From contig JBJORA010000043.1 in NCBI GenBank assembly GCA_046049675.1, forward strand, positions 111,668-175,667: a stretch of DNA of 64,000 nucleotides. Reading direction: 5' to 3'. A program made the translations under genes and the position numbers. The notes under the pieces are model-generated. The model did not search any database. It saw only the letters and a list, made by a program, of their open reading frames with translations, and had not been told where the DNA came from. Shown one piece after another: positions 33,946-42,978 of the stretch; positions within the stretch are counted from its first letter, which is position 1, and every line of letters begins with the position of its first letter. The DNA comes from CAIXQW01 sp046049675 (GTDB lineage Bacteria > Bacteroidota > Bacteroidia > Chitinophagales > Chitinophagaceae).

Positions 33946-34878
33946 CTACCATTTTTCTCTAATGGTAGCTAGTATGTTCAAATAGCTTTCATAACGCTCG
34001 ACATGCAATTGACCTTCGCGCACTGCTGCTTGTACGGCGCACTGTGGCTCGTTGACGTGAATGCAGTTGTTGTACTTACAAGCTTTTGCTGCTTTTCGCA
34101 ATTCAGGAAAATAGCCTGCCAATTCTTCTTTTTCAATATCTATTACACCAAGCTCGCGTATGCCTGGTGTATCAATAATTTTACCGCCGCTTGGCAAGTT
34201 GTACATTTCTGCATACGTGGTGGTGTGCATGCCTTTGCCGCTCCACTCACTTACTTCCATCGTGGTGATATCGGCATCTGGAATAATGTAGTTAATCAAG
34301 GTGCTTTTGCCTACACCACTATGCCCGCTTACAAGTGTAATCTTGTTGTGCAAGATTTGCTTAAGCTGTTGTAGTGCTTCGTCATCGTGTTGATGACTTA
34401 GATGAACTTCGTATCCTGCAGTATTGTAAATTTCTTTCGCATTATTGAAATAAGCTTTGCCTTCTTCGCTAAGGATATCACTTTTATTGAACCAAATAAT
34501 AGCAGGCACATGGCGCGATTCGCAACTAATTAAAAAACGGTCTATAAAACCTAAACTCGTTTTAGGTTGTTCGATAGTAGCAATTAAAAGCGCTTGGTCA
34601 ACATTACTCGCAATAATTTGTCGTAAGTTCTTGTTGTGATTGCTTTCGCGTACAACGTAATTGTGTCTATCGTAAATACTAGTAATTATCGCTTTGTTGC
34701 TGTTGTCGTCTTCTATTTGTAAATCAACGCTGTCGCCCACTGCAACGGGATTGGTACTCGTAATGTCGGTATCTATTTTAAGCTTGCCACGTGTACGACA
34801 ACTCCATACGCGGCCGTCTTCTGTGCGAGCTACGTACCAGCTGCCTGTGCTCTTATATACGAGTGCTTTGTGCAACAA
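33946..34878 (-). CDS. rsgA: Ribosome small subunit-dependent GTPase A
   Basis: 310 residues. The N-terminal OB fold (YKSTGSWYVARTEDGRVWSCRTRGKLK) is followed by a circularly permuted GTPase: NKSD (G4) comes before GHSGVGKST (G1) and DTPGIRELG (G3). The C-terminal zinc site is CKYNNCIHVNEPQC. It assists late maturation of the 30S subunit. It starts 3 nt after glmM ends, so the two share a transcript. Confidence 0.96.
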   Translation of the reverse strand: MLHKALVYKSTGSWYVARTEDGRVWSCRTRGKLKIDTDITSTNPVAVGDSVDLQIEDDNSNKAIITSIYDRHNYVVRESNHNKNLRQIIASNVDQALLIATIEQPKTSLGFIDRFLISCESRHVPAIIWFNKSDILSEEGKAYFNNAKEIYNTAGYEVHLSHQHDDEALQQLKQILHNKITLVSGHSGVGKSTLINYIIPDADITTMEVSEWSGKGMHTTTYAEMYNLPSGGKIIDTPGIRELGVIDIEKEELAGYFPELRKAAKACKYNNCIHVNEPQCAVQAAVREGQLHVERYESYLNILATIREKW

Positions 34879-34881
34879 AAT

Positions 34882-36267
34882 TTAGATGGCCTTTTGAATA
34901 TGCTGCACCATTTGTTGTGCTAAGTCGCTTGCTTGCGCTTCGGTAGGCGCCTCGGTATAAATGCGCATAATTGGTTCGGTATTACTTGTACGAATATGTG
35001 CCCAGCTATCTGCAAAGTCAATCTTCAATCCATCAATATCGCTCCATTGTTCGTTAGCAAATTGCTGCTTTAGTTTTTCAAAGATATTTGCAACCGCATC
35101 TTTGCTAGGCAAATCAATTTTATTCTTGCTCATAAAGTAAGCAGGATAAGTAGCGCGCAAGGCCGTCATGCTAAGATTGGTATGTGCGAGGTGCGTTAAA
35201 AATAATGCGATACCAACTAAGGCGTCTCTACCATAATGCAGCTGCGGGTCAATAATACCGCCGTTGCCTTCGCCGCCGATAACAGCATTTACTTCTTTCA
35301 TTTTTGTAACTACATTTACTTCGCCCACTGCGCTTGCAAAATATTCGCCACCATGTTTTACAGTTACATCTCTAAGCGCACGTGTGCTACTCATATTGCT
35401 AACAGTATTACCTTTTGTTTTACTTAAGATATAATCAGCAACGGCTACAAGTGTGTACTCTTCGCCAAACAAAGTACCATCTTCGTTTACAAAGCAAAGT
35501 CTATCTACATCAGGGTCTACCGCTATGCCTAGATGTGCTCTTTGCGCTACAACAGCATCGCATAATTGCTTGAGATGCTCTGGCAAAGGCTCTGGATTAT
35601 GTGCAAAATCGCCACTCACTTCTGCATTAAGCACCGTTACATCGTGTACGCCAAGTGCATTTAGTAGCATGGGTACATAAATAGCGCCGGTACTATTAAT
35701 CGCATCTACCACTACTTTGAACTTTTTGCCTTCAACGGCAGCCTTATCTACAAGCGGGTGCTTGAGGATGGCATCCATATGATGCGCTGTACTGGTAGTA
35801 TCAATCGTATGCTTGCCTATATTGTCGATATCGTTATAAACAGCTCTTGTCAAAAGGTTTTTGCCCTTGTCTAAAACTTCTTGCCCTTGAGCAGCGCTAA
35901 TAAACTCGCCTTTTGCATTCAATAGCTTAAGTGCATTCCACTGCTTTGGGTTATGGCTAGCTGTGAGGATAATACCACCTGCAGCATTGTGATGGGTTAC
36001 TGCCATTTCAACCGTAGGCGTTGTACTTAAGCCAAGGTCTACCACGTTTACACCATCGGCAAGCAAAGTGCCTACGACCAAGCTGTGCACCATAGGGCCA
36101 CTCATACGACCATCTCTGCCAATAACAATTGTCTTGCTGCTACTTTCTGCAAGCACTACTTCGGCATAAGCGCGTGTATACTTGATGATGTCTTCCGGTG
36201 TTAAACCATTATCAGGAGCTCCGCCAATGATGCCGCGAATTCCACTAATTGATTTTATGAGTGTCAT
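34882..36267 (-). CDS. glmM: Phosphoglucosamine mutase / phosphohexomutase
   Basis: 461 residues. The phosphoserine loop is in ILTASHNPKQWNALK (about residues 98-112), the metal-binding DPDVDRLCFV near 240, GGEGNGGI in the sugar-binding loop, and RTSNTEPIMRIYTEA at the phosphate-binding C-terminal domain. This group in Bacteroidota supplies glucosamine-1-P for UDP-GlcNAc, although phosphomannomutase activity cannot be excluded. CAAAGATA on the plus strand (TATCTTTG on the minus, 36297-36304) is its promoter box. Confidence 0.9.
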   Translation of the reverse strand: MTLIKSISGIRGIIGGAPDNGLTPEDIIKYTRAYAEVVLAESSSKTIVIGRDGRMSGPMVHSLVVGTLLADGVNVVDLGLSTTPTVEMAVTHHNAAGGIILTASHNPKQWNALKLLNAKGEFISAAQGQEVLDKGKNLLTRAVYNDIDNIGKHTIDTTSTAHHMDAILKHPLVDKAAVEGKKFKVVVDAINSTGAIYVPMLLNALGVHDVTVLNAEVSGDFAHNPEPLPEHLKQLCDAVVAQRAHLGIAVDPDVDRLCFVNEDGTLFGEEYTLVAVADYILSKTKGNTVSNMSSTRALRDVTVKHGGEYFASAVGEVNVVTKMKEVNAVIGGEGNGGIIDPQLHYGRDALVGIALFLTHLAHTNLSMTALRATYPAYFMSKNKIDLPSKDAVANIFEKLKQQFANEQWSDIDGLKIDFADSWAHIRTSNTEPIMRIYTEAPTEAQASDLAQQMVQHIQKAI

Positions 36268-36296
36268 ATATAATTAAACGAACGTTTTAGAGTTTG

Positions 36297-36304
36297 CAAA
36301 GATA
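36297..36304 (-). promoter_or_regulatory. -7 promoter box of glmM-rsgA
   Basis: Minus strand TATCTTTG matches TAnnTTTG and lies 29 nt before the glmM ATG. Confidence 0.45.
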
Positions 36305-36339
36305 GGCTTATAAAGCAAGATGTTTATGCTGCCAATAAA

Positions 36340-36756
36340 TCACTTAAACACTACACGTTGTTCCAGTAAATCGTCGTTTTCGTGGTGGCGAGCGTCGCGC
36401 TCGTAGGGATGGTTGTGGTAGCCAAACTTTAAGGCCAACACAAAGTAGCGCCACAAAAACTTTACCGTGCCCATTTGGTGCACTTGCCATATATGCCGCA
36501 ATTCATGTCGTACCCATGCCTTGTTAGCAAGAAATTCTTCGCGGCTTGTATTGTGCAGTAAAATCTGATAGCCCCACACCATTGCCACACGCTTTGTGCC
36601 CAATTTCCATGCGCCAATACGTGCACGCAAGCTCTGCTCTTTGATGCGCACCACGATTGGTTTTGGATTGTAAATTGGCATATACCTTTGGTACAAAAGT
36701 AGCGCTAGCACCACATTTTGTGCTAGCAAATGTTCATCAATTGATACTGAGGACAT
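36340..36756 (-). CDS. Putative zinc-metallopeptidase-like protein (HExxH)
   Basis: 138 residues. WVRHELRHIWQVHQMG near residue 90 contains HELRH, an HExxH zinc-binding motif followed by WQ, as in DUF4157-like domains. HNHPYERDARHHEND downstream could give the third ligand (E or H). There is no signal peptide, although a hydrophobic stretch (AQNVVLALLLYQRYMPI) lies near the N-terminus. Small proteins of this kind are often annotated only as hypothetical in Bacteroidota. Function not established. Confidence 0.55.
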   Translation of the reverse strand: MSSVSIDEHLLAQNVVLALLLYQRYMPIYNPKPIVVRIKEQSLRARIGAWKLGTKRVAMVWGYQILLHNTSREEFLANKAWVRHELRHIWQVHQMGTVKFLWRYFVLALKFGYHNHPYERDARHHENDDLLEQRVVFK

Positions 36757-36825
36757 TGCGCAAGCCGCAAAACGTTAAAATTGAGGCATTTACAGCGTTT
36801 TTACAAAAGCAATGCGATTTGGTTC

Positions 36826-36833
36826 TATATTTG
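36826..36833 (+). promoter_or_regulatory. -7 promoter box of the cysteine-rich peptide gene
   Basis: TATATTTG, exact TAnnTTTG match, 38 nt before the ATG at 36872. It implies a leader of about 34 nt and excludes a start at 36812. Confidence 0.5.
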
Positions 36834-36871
36834 TATTCGTTTCGAAACAAATTAAAACAAAAGAAAGTACA

Positions 36872-37132
36872 ATGAAAAAGTTAGTAATCGTAATGGCTGC
36901 TCTACTTATTGGTGGCGCTGCATTCGCAGAAAAGAAGTGTTGCAAGAAAGGTACTGCAAAGGCTTGTTGCAAGAAAGAAGCTGGCGCTAGCGCTGCTGCT
37001 GCTCCTGCAACTACAGCTACTGCTGGTGCTCCTGCTAAAAGCTGTAGCGCTGGTGCTGGTAAAGCATGTTGCAAAAAAGGTAACGGTCAAGCCGCTGCTG
37101 CTGCTGCAACGCCAGCTCCTGCAAAGAAGTAA
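36872..37132 (+). CDS. Small exported Cys/Lys/Ala-rich protein
   Basis: 86 residues from ATG at 36872. The signal peptide MKKLVIVMAALLIGGAAFA is followed by a low-complexity mature part. Pairs of cysteines sit in KKCCKKG, KACCKKE, KSCSAG and KACCKKG, joined by runs of Ala, Pro, Thr and Gly. The repeated ACCKK(G/E) unit suggests a metal-binding or disulfide-linked envelope peptide, but I know of no named family. It has its own promoter box and a strong terminator at 37160, so it is a monocistronic unit. Confidence 0.7.
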   Translation: MKKLVIVMAALLIGGAAFAEKKCCKKGTAKACCKKEAGASAAAAPATTATAGAPAKSCSAGAGKACCKKGNGQAAAAAATPAPAKK

Positions 37133-37159
37133 GCAATACTTTCAAGTAAAAAATTTTAA

Positions 37160-37185
37160 GCCGCACTTTATGTGTGGCTTTTTTT
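37160..37185 (+). terminator. Intrinsic terminator after the cysteine-rich peptide gene
   Basis: GCCGCAC / GTGTGGC stem with a 5-nt loop followed by seven T. Confidence 0.85.
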
Positions 37186-37235
37186 ATGCCCTGTATCACC
37201 ACATTTAATCAAGCTTAGTAATCTTGGCTATGATG

Positions 37236-37243
37236 TAACTTTG
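37236..37243 (+). promoter_or_regulatory. -7 promoter box of the lutB-like gene
   Basis: TAACTTTG, exact TAnnTTTG match, 11 nt before the ATG at 37255; predicted leader only about 6 nt. Confidence 0.45.
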
Positions 37244-37254
37244 TAATTCAGATT

Positions 37255-38655
37255 ATGTCAGCTGGTTACGAATACAATCCTAGTCCTACGATAAAGAGCT
37301 TTCTAGCCAAGAGCGATGTAAAGGCGCATGACCTTGAGCATAAGCGCAAGTTGCTTTTTAACATCAACAAGTATCTTGAGGTCGTTGTAAAAGGTAAACA
37401 ACAATTTACCGATTTGGACGCAGCCCGTAAACGCGCAAAAAATATCAAGTGGAAAGCCATAGAAAACCTAGACCGCTATCTACTACAATTCGAGGAAAAT
37501 TTTAGTAGCCGCGGCGGCAAAGTGTTATGGGCACAAGACAGTAGCGAAGCCCTAGCCCAAGTTTTAGAAATTTGCAAGAAGTACGAAGCCAAGCAATTGG
37601 TAAAAAGTAAAAGCATGGTTACTGAGGAGCTTCACCTCAACGATTTTCTTGCACAGCATGGTATAGAAAGTGTAGAAACCGACCTAGGCGAATATATTCA
37701 ACAGCTTGACGAAGAGCCGCCTTATCATATTGTAACACCTGCAATGCACAAGAGCAAAGAAGATGTTGCAGCCCTCTTTCATGATAAACTTGGTGTAGAA
37801 CCAAATCTTCCGCCAAAAGAACTTACATTGATTGCCCGCAGATTATTGCGCGAAAAATATACAACTAGCGAAGTCGGATTAACAGGCGGCAATTTTATTT
37901 TGCCTGATATCGGTGGCGTACTTGTTTTAGAAAACGAAGGCAATGCGCGTTTAAGCGTTGCTTTTCCTAAAGTGCAAATATGCATTGTTGGTATAGAAAA
38001 AATGCTAACCAGCGTACACGACCTCAACCTACTGCTACCATTACTTGCTACTTATGGCACGGGGCAAAATGTAACAGTGTACAATAGTATCTACACTGGT
38101 GCCCGCACAAGCACAGAAGTTGATGGCCCGGATGAAATGTATGTGATACTGCTAGACAATGGTCGCAGTAACTTATTGCAAGATGTGCATATTCGCGAGG
38201 CAGCCTATTGTATACGTTGCGGCAGTTGCCTCAATGCTTGTCCTGTTTACAAAAATGTAGGCGGGCATGCCTACGAAACAACTTATAGTGGTCCAATAGG
38301 TAGCGTGATAAGCCCGCACCTCAAAGGCTTAAAAGAATTCAAGCATCTCAGCAATGCAAGCAGTTTATGCGGCAATTGCACAGAAGTATGCCCTGTGAAG
38401 ATAAATATCCATGGCATGCTGCACTACAATCGTAGCCTTGCTGTAGAAGCTGGCCACAACGATACTTCTGAAGGTTTACTATGGAAGGCTTGGAAACAAG
38501 CCATGTTGCATCGCGGTTTTATTGATATTGCCAATGCTAGCATCAAAACCAAGGTTGTGAACATGGTATTTAAGAATAGCTGGGCTAAGCGTCGTGATGG
38601 CTTAGCTTTTCAGAGCAGCTTTAGAGATATGTGGAAGCAACGCAAAGGCAAATAG
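37255..38655 (+). CDS. lutB: LutB/LldF-type iron-sulfur protein (lactate utilisation)
   Basis: 466 residues. The N-terminal LUD domain (about 60-300, with KSKSMVTEELHLNDFL and GLTGGNFILPDIGGVLVLENEGN) is followed by two 4Fe-4S clusters: CIRCGSCLNACPVY near residue 320 and CGNCTEVCPVKINI near 372. In the LutABC system it transfers electrons during oxidation of L-lactate to pyruvate. The LutA and LutC partners are not adjacent here, which is unusual, so they may lie elsewhere. Confidence 0.93.
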   Translation: MSAGYEYNPSPTIKSFLAKSDVKAHDLEHKRKLLFNINKYLEVVVKGKQQFTDLDAARKRAKNIKWKAIENLDRYLLQFEENFSSRGGKVLWAQDSSEALAQVLEICKKYEAKQLVKSKSMVTEELHLNDFLAQHGIESVETDLGEYIQQLDEEPPYHIVTPAMHKSKEDVAALFHDKLGVEPNLPPKELTLIARRLLREKYTTSEVGLTGGNFILPDIGGVLVLENEGNARLSVAFPKVQICIVGIEKMLTSVHDLNLLLPLLATYGTGQNVTVYNSIYTGARTSTEVDGPDEMYVILLDNGRSNLLQDVHIREAAYCIRCGSCLNACPVYKNVGGHAYETTYSGPIGSVISPHLKGLKEFKHLSNASSLCGNCTEVCPVKINIHGMLHYNRSLAVEAGHNDTSEGLLWKAWKQAMLHRGFIDIANASIKTKVVNMVFKNSWAKRRDGLAFQSSFRDMWKQRKGK

Positions 38656-38712
38656 CTTTTGGCCTGCACACTTTAATCCTCTAACATTACCAAAGCAAAC
38701 TAAAACGCTACT

Positions 38713-40023
38713 ATGCAAGCACCACTACACCATGCCATTAAACATTTAGGCTTTACCAAGCTAAGTGCTATGCAAGAGCAAGCCATTGAGGCCATTGCTA
38801 CCCATACCCATGTGCAACTTATTGCGCCAACAGGCAGTGGTAAAACGGCAGCCTTTCTATTGCCACTTATCACAAAAATTAATCCTGAACACAAACATGT
38901 GCAGGTGATTGTAATTGCACCTACACGCGAACTGATTTTACAAATTAGCAGTGTGTGGAAGAAAATGAATACGGGCATTGCAGCAGTAACTTGCTATGGC
39001 GGCCATAGAATAGAATCAGAAATCAACGAACTGGGCGCGCAGCCACAAATTGTTTTTGGTACGCCAGGCAGATTAAACGACCATATCAATAAAGCAAGTT
39101 TTGATGCGACCCATGTTGCAACTGTGGTAATAGATGAGTTCGATAAAACACTAGAACCAAAATTCTATGCTGAGTTAGAAATTCTATTAGCAAGCATGAC
39201 GGCTATGCAATCTTTGGTTTTAGCTTCTGCAACACATATAGATGTGCTGCCAGAATTTGTTGCCGATTTTACATGGCATCAAGTAGAACCTAAAAATGCT
39301 ATAAAGCCTAAGCCAAGTATTTATGCAGTGGCTTGCCCTGAAAAAGATAAGTTGCCAGCACTGGTAGACTTATTGCATTATGCAGCAGATACAACCTCTA
39401 TTGTATTTGTAAACCACCGTGCTTCTGCCATTCGTATCCACGAAACGCTAGTTAAAGATAGTATAGAATGCATTTACTATCACGGAGGTCTATCGCAAAT
39501 AGAACGCCTCGTTGCATTAATAAAATTTAAGAACGAAACGGTAAACATACTTATCTGCACAGATATTGCTGCGCGCGGTATTGATGTCGATGGCATTAAT
39601 AACGTCATCCACTATCACCTACCCGACAATGAAGAAGCCTATACACACCGTAACGGCCGTACGGCACGCCAAGGTGCCAATGGTAATGTGTATGTACTGC
39701 ATAGTGCCGAAGAAATTGTGCCTGAGTATATTGCCGAGCATGCGAGTGCTAAAACGATACCCTATATTAAAGATGCTATACCAGCACCGCATTGGATAAC
39801 CCTAACTGTAAATGCTGGCAAAAAGAATAAGCTTAATAAAATAGACATCGTTGGTTTCTTAAGCAAGCAAGCGCAACTCAAGAAAGGCGATATCGGCATT
39901 ATAGATGTGCTAGACACTGTAAGTTTTATTGCTATTCGAAAATTGATTTGGAAAGATGTGCTGAAGGCGATACGTGGTAAGAAGATAAAGGGAAAGGATT
40001 ATATTTTTAAGGTTGCGAAGTAG
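38713..40023 (+). CDS. DEAD-box RNA helicase
   Basis: 436 residues, a minimal two-RecA-domain helicase with a short basic C-terminal RNA-binding tail. The Q motif is in LGFTKLSAMQEQAIEAI. Other motifs are I APTGSGKT, Ia PTREL, GTPGRL, II VIDEFDK (DEFD rather than DEAD), III SAT, V DIAARGIDVDGI and VI YTHRNGRTARQG. The C-terminal part (KGDIGIIDVLDTVSFIAI) looks like a DbpA-type RNA-binding domain, so a role in ribosome assembly is possible. Confidence 0.92.
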   Translation: MQAPLHHAIKHLGFTKLSAMQEQAIEAIATHTHVQLIAPTGSGKTAAFLLPLITKINPEHKHVQVIVIAPTRELILQISSVWKKMNTGIAAVTCYGGHRIESEINELGAQPQIVFGTPGRLNDHINKASFDATHVATVVIDEFDKTLEPKFYAELEILLASMTAMQSLVLASATHIDVLPEFVADFTWHQVEPKNAIKPKPSIYAVACPEKDKLPALVDLLHYAADTTSIVFVNHRASAIRIHETLVKDSIECIYYHGGLSQIERLVALIKFKNETVNILICTDIAARGIDVDGINNVIHYHLPDNEEAYTHRNGRTARQGANGNVYVLHSAEEIVPEYIAEHASAKTIPYIKDAIPAPHWITLTVNAGKKNKLNKIDIVGFLSKQAQLKKGDIGIIDVLDTVSFIAIRKLIWKDVLKAIRGKKIKGKDYIFKVAK

Positions 40024-40083
40024 GGGGTGGCCTAGGGACGAGCACTACTAGTATTGGCATAGCCACTTTTAGGATAGAGCATA

Positions 40084-40716
40084 TTAACCTCCGTTGCCTG
40101 TAAACTTAACAAGCTGTTTTTTGACAATTCTGCGCAAATCAAAATCGTCACAAGCATTGCGTTCATTATCCCAATTTTCTATTTTTACTCTCCCCAATTT
40201 ATTAACTTGTTCAGCATCTTGCCAAACTTTAATCTTACTGCTAAAAAATTTGAAACTACGTTCAAAAGTAAAGAACTTGAACTTCTGATTTTCTAACCCC
40301 AACTGAATAAATTCTTTCCCTGGGTTTGTACATTCATAGTTTTTTCCAAATAGTTGGTTTAATACATTTGAAATTAATTTATCAAGTTCTTCCCACTCGT
40401 AATCGCTAATTGAGTTAATAATTCTTTCTTCAAACCAACCAACTAGCGCTAAATCATATTTATTCGTGTCTAATTTTGCTAAATACTTCGTTTCACTCCA
40501 AATTTCAAAACCATATATCTTATACTCTTTGGTTTGTACATCTATATCAATAACCTTCCTTTTATATAAATTGTAAATCGTGTCGGTAATAATATCAACA
40601 GCATAATCAATAAAGGGCTCTCCGATATACCAAATATGTGCATCGAATTCTGAATCGCATACAATAGCTAAGTTAGTTTCACTTACAATCAAATTACCAT
40701 CTATTACACCATTCAT
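40084..40716 (-). CDS. Hypothetical protein, first gene of the cassette region
   Basis: 210 residues, no family recognised. It is acidic, with no signal peptide or membrane segment. Motif-like parts are NLAIVCDSEFDAHIWYIGEPFIDYAVDIITDTIYNLY and YDLALVGWFEERIINSISDYEWEELDKLI. Codon use is AT-rich compared with the helicase gene next to it. It is followed to the right by repeat element A1, so it is probably the outermost cargo gene of the cassette array. Confidence 0.5.
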   Translation of the reverse strand: MNGVIDGNLIVSETNLAIVCDSEFDAHIWYIGEPFIDYAVDIITDTIYNLYKRKVIDIDVQTKEYKIYGFEIWSETKYLAKLDTNKYDLALVGWFEERIINSISDYEWEELDKLISNVLNQLFGKNYECTNPGKEFIQLGLENQKFKFFTFERSFKFFSSKIKVWQDAEQVNKLGRVKIENWDNERNACDDFDLRRIVKKQLVKFTGNGG

Positions 40717-40759
40717 CTGTAATAATTGATTTTCAGCTTCGGTTAAAGCATTGTATATA

Positions 40760-41222
40760 AGGTTTAGGTTATTGACGTAGTAGCTCTGCCAATCATGTCA
40801 ATCACGTGTTTCACAATCCTTATCGGTGGAATAGCTGCGGGCGCTGTTGTCATATTCAAAAATAATAACTATTGTGCAAAACCATGCTTTGCCTGCCAAA
40901 TAATATTTGCCTTTTAATGCATAGTGCGATAACTGGTATAGTCATTTAATCTCAATAACCAAACAGATGCTATTGGTGGCAGTAATGCCAACCACGTATA
41001 GGGGCCGGAGTTCCACCGCGGCGGAGAAGATTCAAAAAACCACAACAACAAAACACATGGCACGCTTTATACACAAAATATTTTCTGTACGCTTACACGC
41101 TTTAAGGCGTGTCGGTAAAAATATTTGTGTATAAAACTTACACCACGATAACTCAATCTACATATTCCCTCAGTTACTAGTTCAATTCTGCCAAAAGTGC
41201 TTTACATAGGAACCCGTGTTAT
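40760..41222. repeat. Repeat element A1 (attC-like, long form)
   Basis: Non-coding stretch of ~460 bp. It aligns along its length with A2 (41836-42190) and with A5 (61853-62290), sharing for example AAAAATAATAACTATT, CCAAACAGATGCT, and the end CAAAAGTGCTTTACATAGG. It carries an extra ~110 bp with a large inverted repeat (41066-41134), shared in part with A5. It ends at GTTATGCC (41218-41225), three bases from the stop codon of the next gene. Confidence 0.75.
41066..41134. repeat. Large inverted repeat inside A1
   Basis: TTTATACACAAAATATTTT (41066-41084) pairs with AAAATATTTGTGTATAAA (ending at 41134), with an inner ACACGC/GCGTGT stem. The left arm and preceding 40 bases recur in A5 near 62110-62175, but the right arm does not. 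It looks like a hairpin element inserted into or belonging to long-form A repeats. Confidence 0.75.
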
Positions 41223-41228
41223 GCCTAG

Positions 41229-41813
41229 TTATTTTTTCAAGTTTAATAAGTCTATCAAGTTTTGATTGTCGGATTCGTTCGCTAATTCCCCGGCTAATTT
41301 CTGAATTTTCTGTTCCCAATTTCTCCATTGAATTGTATTTGCATTGTTCAACTGTATGAAAGAGTCAACATTTGGAGCAATTACTCTAACCATATAACTC
41401 ACCCCGTCTAACGTTATTCCCTTATTCGCTTCAAACAGGTTAAACTGAAAATGCTCAATTATATCTTTTTTTACGTCTGATAAAGTCTTAGTATGGACTT
41501 GTTCTATTCCACTCTGATTGCAAATAAAAACACCTTGCATCAACTCCTCCTTATTTGTGTGTTCTCGAAATTTATTTTCATTAAACTTTATTGAAAATAA
41601 GCCGCCCCAACCAACGAAAGAACGGGTGATTTGAACTACCCATATATAGTCGATTGACTTTTCATTTTCTCTCCATCCTTTGTCATTTCTAATAACATGT
41701 ACTCCACTTTTTAGCTCGGAGAATCCAAGACTTTCAGCCAAAGACTTTTCAAGCTTTCGAAAATATTCAAAGCTGTTGTAATAAATATTAATATTGTCTT
41801 CTTGTCGGTTCAC
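41229..41813 (-). CDS. Hypothetical protein (single-gene cassette)
   Basis: 194 residues, no family recognised. It is soluble and mixed alpha/beta (FEYFRKLEKSLAESLGFSEL, YIWVVQITRSFVGWGGLFSIKF, and a C-terminal helix pair WEQKIQKLAGELANES). The gene fills a ~620-bp unit bounded by GTTATGCC at 41218 and GGCATAAC at 41832, perfect complements of each other. Its stop codon is three bases from the first site. This is the clearest single cassette of the array. Confidence 0.6.
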   Translation of the reverse strand: MNRQEDNINIYYNSFEYFRKLEKSLAESLGFSELKSGVHVIRNDKGWRENEKSIDYIWVVQITRSFVGWGGLFSIKFNENKFREHTNKEELMQGVFICNQSGIEQVHTKTLSDVKKDIIEHFQFNLFEANKGITLDGVSYMVRVIAPNVDSFIQLNNANTIQWRNWEQKIQKLAGELANESDNQNLIDLLNLKK

Positions 41814-41835
41814 TGTTTCATTTTATAATAAGGCA

Positions 41836-42190
41836 TAACAGTTAGATGATTTACGCAGTTGCCATACTAATTGAGTCAATCACGTGTTGCACAATCCCAA
41901 TCGGCAGGCTAGCTGCGGCCACCGCTATCATAATCAAAAATAATAACTATTACGCAAAACGATGCTTTGCGAGGTAAATAATACTGCCTTTCTATGCGTA
42001 TTCCGATAGCATGTAGAATCATTTAGTCGTACAAACCAAACAGATGCTGCTGGTAGCTGAAATACCAAGCACGTATAGGAGCCTGAGCACCGTCAAAGTG
42101 GGAAGCTTACACCACATTAACTCAATCTACATATTATCTCAGGTGCTAGTTAAATTCTAGCAAAAGTGCTTTACATAGGAACCGCTGTTG
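41836..42190. repeat. Repeat element A2 (attC-like)
   Basis: Non-coding ~355 bp between two cassette genes. It begins AACAGTTAGATGATTTACGCAG and ends AAGTGCTTTACATAGG AACCGCTGTTGG. It shares most of its length with A1 and its two ends with A5 and A4. No protein-coding potential is visible. Confidence 0.75.
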
Positions 42191-42209
42191 GTGGCTGGCT
42201 TTTGTCAGA

Positions 42210-42875
42210 CTACTCATTATGTTCTATAATCTGCTTAATGCTGTTGCCCCAGATAACTGCATAATTGTCTGCAAAATCTTCAACTTGTTTACTATTTGCT
42301 TTGCTCCACAGTCTTTGATATACATAATCTACACAATGTCCGATTTCATGTAATAGCAATTTTTCCAGAAAATATCTTTTATAACTGTCAGCTGTAAATT
42401 GTAAGTACCATCCATCTTTATTGTGTTGTAAGTTATTACAGTATTGCTTATAGAAATTCAATTGTTTCGTTGTTGGTTTTACTTGTCCGAAGAGCATTTT
42501 ATTGTCGATTGGAACTGCAAATAGCTTAATTAAGTAAACTCCACTTCCGCAAATGAATTGTCCTTGTAATGTTTCCCCTTTCATATAGTCAGCCTTTTTT
42601 ACTTTGTCGAGCCAAATATGTGTTAAGTGTTTAGTATGTTCCTCGGGTAGTTTTTTAAGTGTACTTTTAATTTCATCAATTGTTACAGGAAAATAAAAAT
42701 CTCTTGATGTATTTTCAATAATATACAATGGCGTTTTTTGATTCACTGTTGGAGGTGACAAATTGTGCTGTTTATTGAAAATTCCGTCAGCACATTTTAA
42801 TCGTGTTCGGCCTCCATGAATGTCGCCAAATTTTCTATTCTTCTTCCAAGCTGTTTCTTTACGATTCTGTATCAT
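42210..42875 (-). CDS. Putative zinc-peptidase-like protein (HEIGH)
   Basis: 221 residues. LLHEIGHCVDYVYQRLWSKANSKQVEDFADNYAVIWG near residues 176-212 contains the HExGH zinc motif, with a downstream ED.AD that could supply the third ligand, as in small gluzincin-like proteins. The rest is not recognised and there is no signal peptide. The gene is the sole cargo between A2 and the partial B repeat at 42889, and its stop lies about 10 bases from the GTTGGTGGCTGGC end site (42187-42199). Confidence 0.6.
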   Translation of the reverse strand: MIQNRKETAWKKNRKFGDIHGGRTRLKCADGIFNKQHNLSPPTVNQKTPLYIIENTSRDFYFPVTIDEIKSTLKKLPEEHTKHLTHIWLDKVKKADYMKGETLQGQFICGSGVYLIKLFAVPIDNKMLFGQVKPTTKQLNFYKQYCNNLQHNKDGWYLQFTADSYKRYFLEKLLLHEIGHCVDYVYQRLWSKANSKQVEDFADNYAVIWGNSIKQIIEHNE

Positions 42876-42888
42876 ACGTTTTGTCTAT

Positions 42889-42975
42889 TGAGCTTGCTGC
42901 ATACGTTTGGAGCTTTTCTAAGGCAGCTGTGAAGCGCTGGATAATGTTGCTTTGCCATCTACTTTAGGCAAGCTA
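42889..42975. repeat. Partial element B4
   Basis: TGCATACGTTTGGAGC followed by CTGTGAAGCGCTGGATAATG resembles the first ~60 bases of B3 (CAAACGTTTGGCGGC ... CTGTGAAGCGTTGAAAAATG) and B1 (GTTTAGCG ... CTGTGAAGC). The downstream half of the B family is missing. Confidence 0.5.
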
Positions 42976-42978
42976 GAT

